NCBI GenBank assembly: GCA_035311445.1
Contig: DATGCX010000396.1
Span: 1-61,217, forward strand
Length of the DNA: 61,217 nucleotides
Origin: JAJPKK01 sp035311445
GTDB taxonomy: Bacteria > Pseudomonadota > Alphaproteobacteria > Rhizobiales > Xanthobacteraceae
Direction: 5' to 3'
Within the stretch, counting starts at the first letter, position 1, and every line of letters starts with the position of its first letter. The notes beneath the pieces were generated by a model. The model ran no database searches. It worked only from the letters and a program-made list of their open reading frames with translations, and was not told where the DNA came from. Shown here piece by piece: positions 60,144 to 61,217 of this stretch. Made by a program: the position numbers and the translations under genes.

Positions 60144-60162
60144 GAACGATACTGTTTCGTTC
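60144..60162. promoter_or_regulatory. TetR-type operator palindrome 2
   Basis: GAACGATAC-T-GTTTCGTTC is a 19-bp odd palindrome with one mismatched pair, sharing the core ACGnnAC-N-GTTnCGT with operator 1, about 59 bp away. It is closer to the tetR gene (start 60273) and may mediate autorepression. Confidence 0.75.
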
Positions 60163-60272
60163 TATTTACAAAGCAGGTCAGATATGCATAAATTCAGAGG
60201 CTGCAGCCGGCCGCAGGGCCGCTGGGTCTAGGCAAATCGCCAGAAAAATGAATGGCTTGAAGGAGGCGGATG

Positions 60273-60977
60273 ATGGGCAAGGCTTCTACAAGGCGCGCCG
60301 GGGTGCGCTTTGGGCGCCCGCCAAAGGAGCTCGCGGGCGAGGTCGAGGAACGCATCCTCGATGCGGCCCGCAAGGTCTTCGTGCAGCATGGGTTTGAAGG
60401 CGCAAGCATCGACGAGATCGCCAGGGCTGCGCGCTCGGGAAAGCCAACGATCTATGCCCGTTTCACCGACAAGCGGGCGCTCTTCACCGCCGTGATGCGC
60501 GACATCGTCGCCCGCATTGAACAGTTCAAAGGCGACATACCGGCCGTTGGGTCGATTGAGGAGCGCCTCGTGGGCGCAGGCCTTGCCGCGCTGCGGTGGG
60601 GTCTGGACAGCGACAGGATCGGGCTAATGCGGCTCGCGATTGCCGAGGTGCATCGATTCCCCGATCTAGCGAGCAGCATCATCCGCTCGGCGCGCGATCT
60701 CAGCACCGAGGTTGCCGCCCGGTCTCTGCGCGAGATCGCGCAATCCGACGAGCTCGGGGCCCAGCCTGCCTTCGCCCCGCACCGCCTCCCGACAACGGCA
60801 CGATCCTTCCTCGACCTGGTCGTCCTGCCTATGCTGCATCGGGCGCTGTTCGAGCAGAATCTTGAAGTGCTGCGCCCCGAAATCGGACCGCACGTTGCAA
60901 GCAGCGTCGCGTTCTTCCTTGCCGCTTGCCGGAACGGCGGGTGGTTTGATCCGGCGATGGATACGCACGCACTCTAG
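60273..60977 (+). CDS. TetR/AcrR-family transcriptional regulator
   Basis: A 234-residue repressor. The DNA-binding part has the TetR helix-turn-helix (ERILDAARKVFVQHGFEGAS, IDEIARAARSGKPTIYARFTDK), preceded by a basic arm with GVRFGRPPKELAG. The C-terminal ~150 residues are the ligand/dimer domain of the AcrR-like type. AGGAGG 6 nt before the ATG at 60273 is better spaced than that for 60270. It is divergent from emrAB and probably represses emrAB and itself through two palindromes. The inducer is likely an emrAB substrate. Confidence 0.9.
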   Translation: MGKASTRRAGVRFGRPPKELAGEVEERILDAARKVFVQHGFEGASIDEIARAARSGKPTIYARFTDKRALFTAVMRDIVARIEQFKGDIPAVGSIEERLVGAGLAALRWGLDSDRIGLMRLAIAEVHRFPDLASSIIRSARDLSTEVAARSLREIAQSDELGAQPAFAPHRLPTTARSFLDLVVLPMLHRALFEQNLEVLRPEIGPHVASSVAFFLAACRNGGWFDPAMDTHAL

Positions 60978-61094
60978 GAACTTTACTGCTAGATCTAGCG
61001 GAGAACCTGTTCCGGAGCTGCGAGCGCGTGCCTGGATGACCGTCGCAGTCCTCCTTGCGATCGCTCAAGCCTGCTGGCTAGTGGCCCGATTCAC

Positions 61095-61217
61095 TCAAAG
61101 TGAAGGGTAGAGGTGCTTGAGTTTGATACGGGCATTTTCGGTTGTGAAGTGCCAATCGGCTTTGGTGTTGTGGCGGTTGCGGTCGCGCTGCCAAGCGGCG
61201 ACTTCCGTGATGAGAGT
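61095..61217 (-). mobile_element. IS630-family transposase C-terminus, partial
   Basis: The minus strand from the right edge reads TLITEVAAWQRDRNRHNTKA, then DWHFTTENARIKLKHLYPSL and a stop at 61095-61097. AWQRDRN-x-x-x-x-K-ADW-F-T-x-x-ARIKLKHLYP is the characteristic end of IS630-family transposases. The rest lies outside the window, so intactness is unknown. The terminal inverted repeat should lie just left of 61095. A 12-bp palindrome GCTAGATCTAGC sits at 60988-60999. Confidence 0.85.

Overview
The window reads as chromosomal DNA of a GC-rich alphaproteobacterium, most likely Hyphomicrobiales (Bradyrhizobium / Rhodopseudomonas / Xanthobacteraceae-like). The reasons are gene content (DUF3141 protein with Pta, AckA and FabI; PmtA methyltransferase; paired small exported proteins; Bug-type binding proteins; a LuxR-type response regulator) and repeated FixK/FNR-type operators. 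No ribosomal RNA, tRNA, CRISPR array or intact insertion sequence was seen.

Layout. 0-3.5 kb: RND efflux pump (adaptor plus a permease running off the left edge). 3.9-18.2 kb: a low-oxygen/stress region with at least eight TTGA-N6-TCAA boxes. They precede a cysteine-rich secreted protein, a DUF2092 pair, a DUF3141 PhaC-like hydrolase, pta-ackA-fabI, a phasin, an hdeD-lapA-GNAT operon, an HdeA/B-like protein and a hypothetical-ppk2 pair. A CoA-transferase (scoAB) follows a 3-hydroxybutyrate-dehydrogenase-like remnant. 18.4-32 kb: AI-2E permease, a second-type FtsH, a PQQ dehydrogenase with a lanthanide-type Asp, a frameshifted AAA ATPase, a CBS protein, a tRNA-binding protein, PmtA and a KefB-like antiporter. 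32-41.5 kb: serine hydrolase, metallophosphoesterase, an orphan molybdenum hydroxylase large subunit, exported small proteins, an L,D-transpeptidase and a methyltransferase. 41.6-49.6 kb: a tricarboxylate-transporter/catabolic locus with two Bug proteins, a fused TctA-TctB permease, two cupins, a response regulator and an isocitrate/isopropylmalate-type dehydrogenase. 50-55.7 kb: two His/Phe-rich secreted proteins, ispG, a receiver domain without its phospho-Asp, a frameshifted periplasmic protein, an MsrQ-like membrane protein and a lipoprotein. 55.7-57.2 kb: a graveyard with IS91 and NmrA remnants. 57.2-61 kb: emrAB with a divergent TetR regulator and two palindromic operators, then the end of an IS630 transposase at the right edge.

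How it fits together. The clearest coherent unit is the FixK/FNR-marked block at 4.4-18.1 kb. I infer that it couples microaerobic acetyl-CoA overflow (Pta-AckA), fatty-acid and polyhydroxyalkanoate metabolism (FabI, PhaC-like DUF3141, phasin, CoA transferase), polyphosphate metabolism (PPK2) and envelope acid stress (HdeD, HdeA/B). FtsH, HdeD and a KefB-type antiporter lying within one neighbourhood recall the gene content of transmissible heat-resistance loci, but here they look chromosomal and dispersed.
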